This document shows, one piece after another, positions 7,098 to 7,924 of a stretch of DNA of 7,924 bases (positions within the stretch are counted from its first letter, which is position 1; every line of letters begins with the position of its first letter). The notes under the pieces are model-generated. The model did not search any database. It was not told the DNA's origin and saw only the letters and a program-made list of their open reading frames with translations. The stretch lies in NCBI GenBank assembly GCA_023390215.1, contig JAEWDG010000312.1, forward strand, positions 1 through 7,924, read 5' to 3'. This DNA is from Bacteroidota bacterium. GTDB lineage: Bacteria; Bacteroidota; Bacteroidia; Chitinophagales; Chitinophagaceae. The position numbers and the translations under genes are program-made.

Positions 7098-7144
7098 AGT
7101 CATCAAAGTTTCTTTCCCACAGAGATAACGCGGATACTCGCAGA

Positions 7145-7186
7145 TCTGAGATGTATGATCTATGATTTATGATGTATGTTGTAAGA
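7145..7186 (+). repeat. Heptad array, TNTATGA type (six units)
   Basis: Six consecutive 7-base units without a break: TCTGAGA, TGTATGA, TCTATGA, TTTATGA, TGTATGT, TGTAAGA. Position 3 (T) is near invariant and positions 4-7 approximate ATGA. It runs directly into the TTTTGAC array after one extra T. Confidence 0.8.
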
Positions 7187-7187
7187 T

Positions 7188-7293
7188 TTTTGACTTTTAA
7201 CTTTTGCCTTTTGACTTTTAACTTTTGCCTTTTGACTTTTAACTTTTGACTTTTTGACTTTTGCCTTTTGACTTTTGCCTTTTGCCTTTTGCC
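7188..7293 (+). repeat. Heptad array, TTTTGAC/TTTTAAC/TTTTGCC (15 units)
   Basis: Fifteen tandem units, each TTTT plus GAC, AAC or GCC; only the tenth (7251-7258) has an extra T. The order begins GAC-AAC-GCC, repeats it, then GAC-AAC, giving a 21-base higher-order period in the first half. The second half is mostly GCC and GAC. A TTTTTTG follows at 7294-7300. The array ends 88 bases before the start of the small helical protein gene. Eleven or more units contain TTTG, the core of the Bacteroidota -33 box. Confidence 0.9.
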
Positions 7294-7381
7294 TTTTTTG
7301 AACGATCATAGATAGGATTTTAGAACTGGCACGAAATTTTAATATTATGGCCGTCTACCCTGAAGAAAAGACCCGTGAGAT

Positions 7382-7813
7382 ATGAAGTTCAATGACCTCC
7401 CCGGATATATTCAAAATATCCTTCAGATCAATTTCAGAAGAATTCGATCATTTCAAAAAGCAGCCTGCCTCACCGATAATCCGGAGCTAAGAACCTGTTT
7501 CGCCAGAAGAGCGATCGAAAGCGAAAGGAATATCCATGAACTTGCAGAAGCCCTGGAAATGGAATATGAGGATATCAGCTCGGCCTGTTCTAAAGAAAAA
7601 GAATCTGTTGAAGCATCCCTCCCGGAAACCAGGGATGGGTCATTGCGGAAAATACTCGATGCCATCCTGTTCAGTGAGAAAAGCGTCATCGCCTGGTATA
7701 ATAAGGTAATCCAATTTGCGCAGGAAAGATTCCGCCAGATCTATTTCATTCTGAGAAAACAATACCAGTCGATAAGGAAAGTGCAGAAATTGCTTGAAGG
7801 ATTGGCAGTGTAG
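7382..7813 (+). CDS. Small four-helix ferritin-like protein, DUF2383/PA2169-like
   Basis: 143 residues, highly helical, with no signal peptide or membrane segment. Pattern: helix 1 about 5-28, then DNPELRTCFARRAIESERNIHELAEAL (32-58), whose 'NPEL...F..RA.ER..H..EL' spacing resembles DUF2383/PA2169-type four-helix bundles. Two C-terminal helices cover about 87-142, including ILDAILFSEKSVIAWYNKVI. The length is normal for that group. Proteins of this type are often linked to stress or stationary phase, but no biochemical role is established and I infer none. Metal-binding residues are not clearly conserved. It stands alone between the repeat tract and the window end. The start at 7382 is preceded by purine-rich GAAGAAAAG at 7362-7370; a 12-codon open frame just upstream ends across this ATG. 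Confidence 0.65.
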   Translation: MKFNDLPGYIQNILQINFRRIRSFQKAACLTDNPELRTCFARRAIESERNIHELAEALEMEYEDISSACSKEKESVEASLPETRDGSLRKILDAILFSEKSVIAWYNKVIQFAQERFRQIYFILRKQYQSIRKVQKLLEGLAV

Positions 7814-7924
7814 CGGATCTAAAAAACGTCGAGGGAACCAGGTTACCCACTTCTGTTCCCCGGAAACTTCCTCAGTTTTATTCAAAAGACTCCAATTTTC
7901 ATTCCTCCCCGCATCATTATTTGT

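Larger units (their letters stand above)
6391..7140. repeat. Intergenic CTGCG/CGCAG repeat array
   Basis: About 750 bases built from CATCTGCG-type units (period 9-10) and their inverse, CGCAGAT-type units. The forward CTGCG block recurs five times: about 6391-6438, 6510-6540, 6725-6770, 6957-7002 and 7052-7097. The last three are nearly identical and each begins TGAACGAACTGCTTTTCATC. Inverse CCCGCAGATCACG-type units precede them, so the array is full of palindromes. An open frame across 6602-6949 is composed entirely of repeat units and is not a gene. There is no transposase, no cas gene and no regular spacing. Repeats of this look seem familiar from Bacteroidota intergenic DNA, but I cannot name the family. 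Confidence 0.85.

Noticed and set aside
6391..7140. CRISPR array
   Set aside because: Spacing is irregular (95, 232 and others), the intervening DNA is itself repetitive, and there are no cas genes.
7833..7860. Terminator hairpin after the DUF2383-like gene (GGGAAC/GTTCCC)
   Set aside because: Only a 6-base stem with a 16-base loop and no T-run after it.

Overview
The window looks like a chromosomal piece of a Bacteroidota genome, most likely the Chitinophagaceae/Sphingobacteriia side. The evidence is a GIN-domain (DUF2807) lipoprotein, a TAnnTTTG-type -7 promoter box, start sites without clear Shine-Dalgarno sequences, a PBP1-like exported protein right after guaA, and an exonuclease/ATP-dependent ligase pair. 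The family placement is inference; no rRNA or other marker gene is present.

Layout: (1) Positions 1-667, minus strand: 5' part of a secreted DUF2807 lipoprotein gene whose end is off the window. (2) 668-871: divergent intergenic region with a composite heptad repeat and a likely guaA promoter. (3) 872-6291: a plus-strand run of genes, namely guaA (GMP synthase), an exported PBP1-fold protein, an MBL-fold ligase-associated exonuclease, and an ATP-dependent DNA ligase. The ligase is divided into two reading frames that overlap at ATGA (5140-5143). Gaps in this run are 35 and 32 bases, then two 4-base overlaps, so it could be one transcription unit. (4) 6292-7381: about 1.1 kb without a credible gene, almost wholly repeats. 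It holds a second copy of the composite heptad repeat, an array of CTGCG/CGCAG palindromic units, and four more period-7 arrays. (5) 7382-7813: a small four-helix, ferritin-like (DUF2383-like) protein. (6) 7814-7924: nothing I can support.

Functionally, guaA makes GMP. The exonuclease and ligase belong to a known bacterial DNA-repair association that usually also includes a DEXH helicase and the PdeM endonuclease; neither is in this window. The PBP1-like protein is probably a periplasmic binding protein of unknown ligand.

The two strongest observations are the split ligase and the intergenic repeats. The ligase has all nucleotidyltransferase motifs intact in the downstream half, and its split point is one base short in an A-run. 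The repeats comprise at least six tandem arrays of different sequence that all share a 7-base period, interleaved with about 75-base palindromic CTGCG units.
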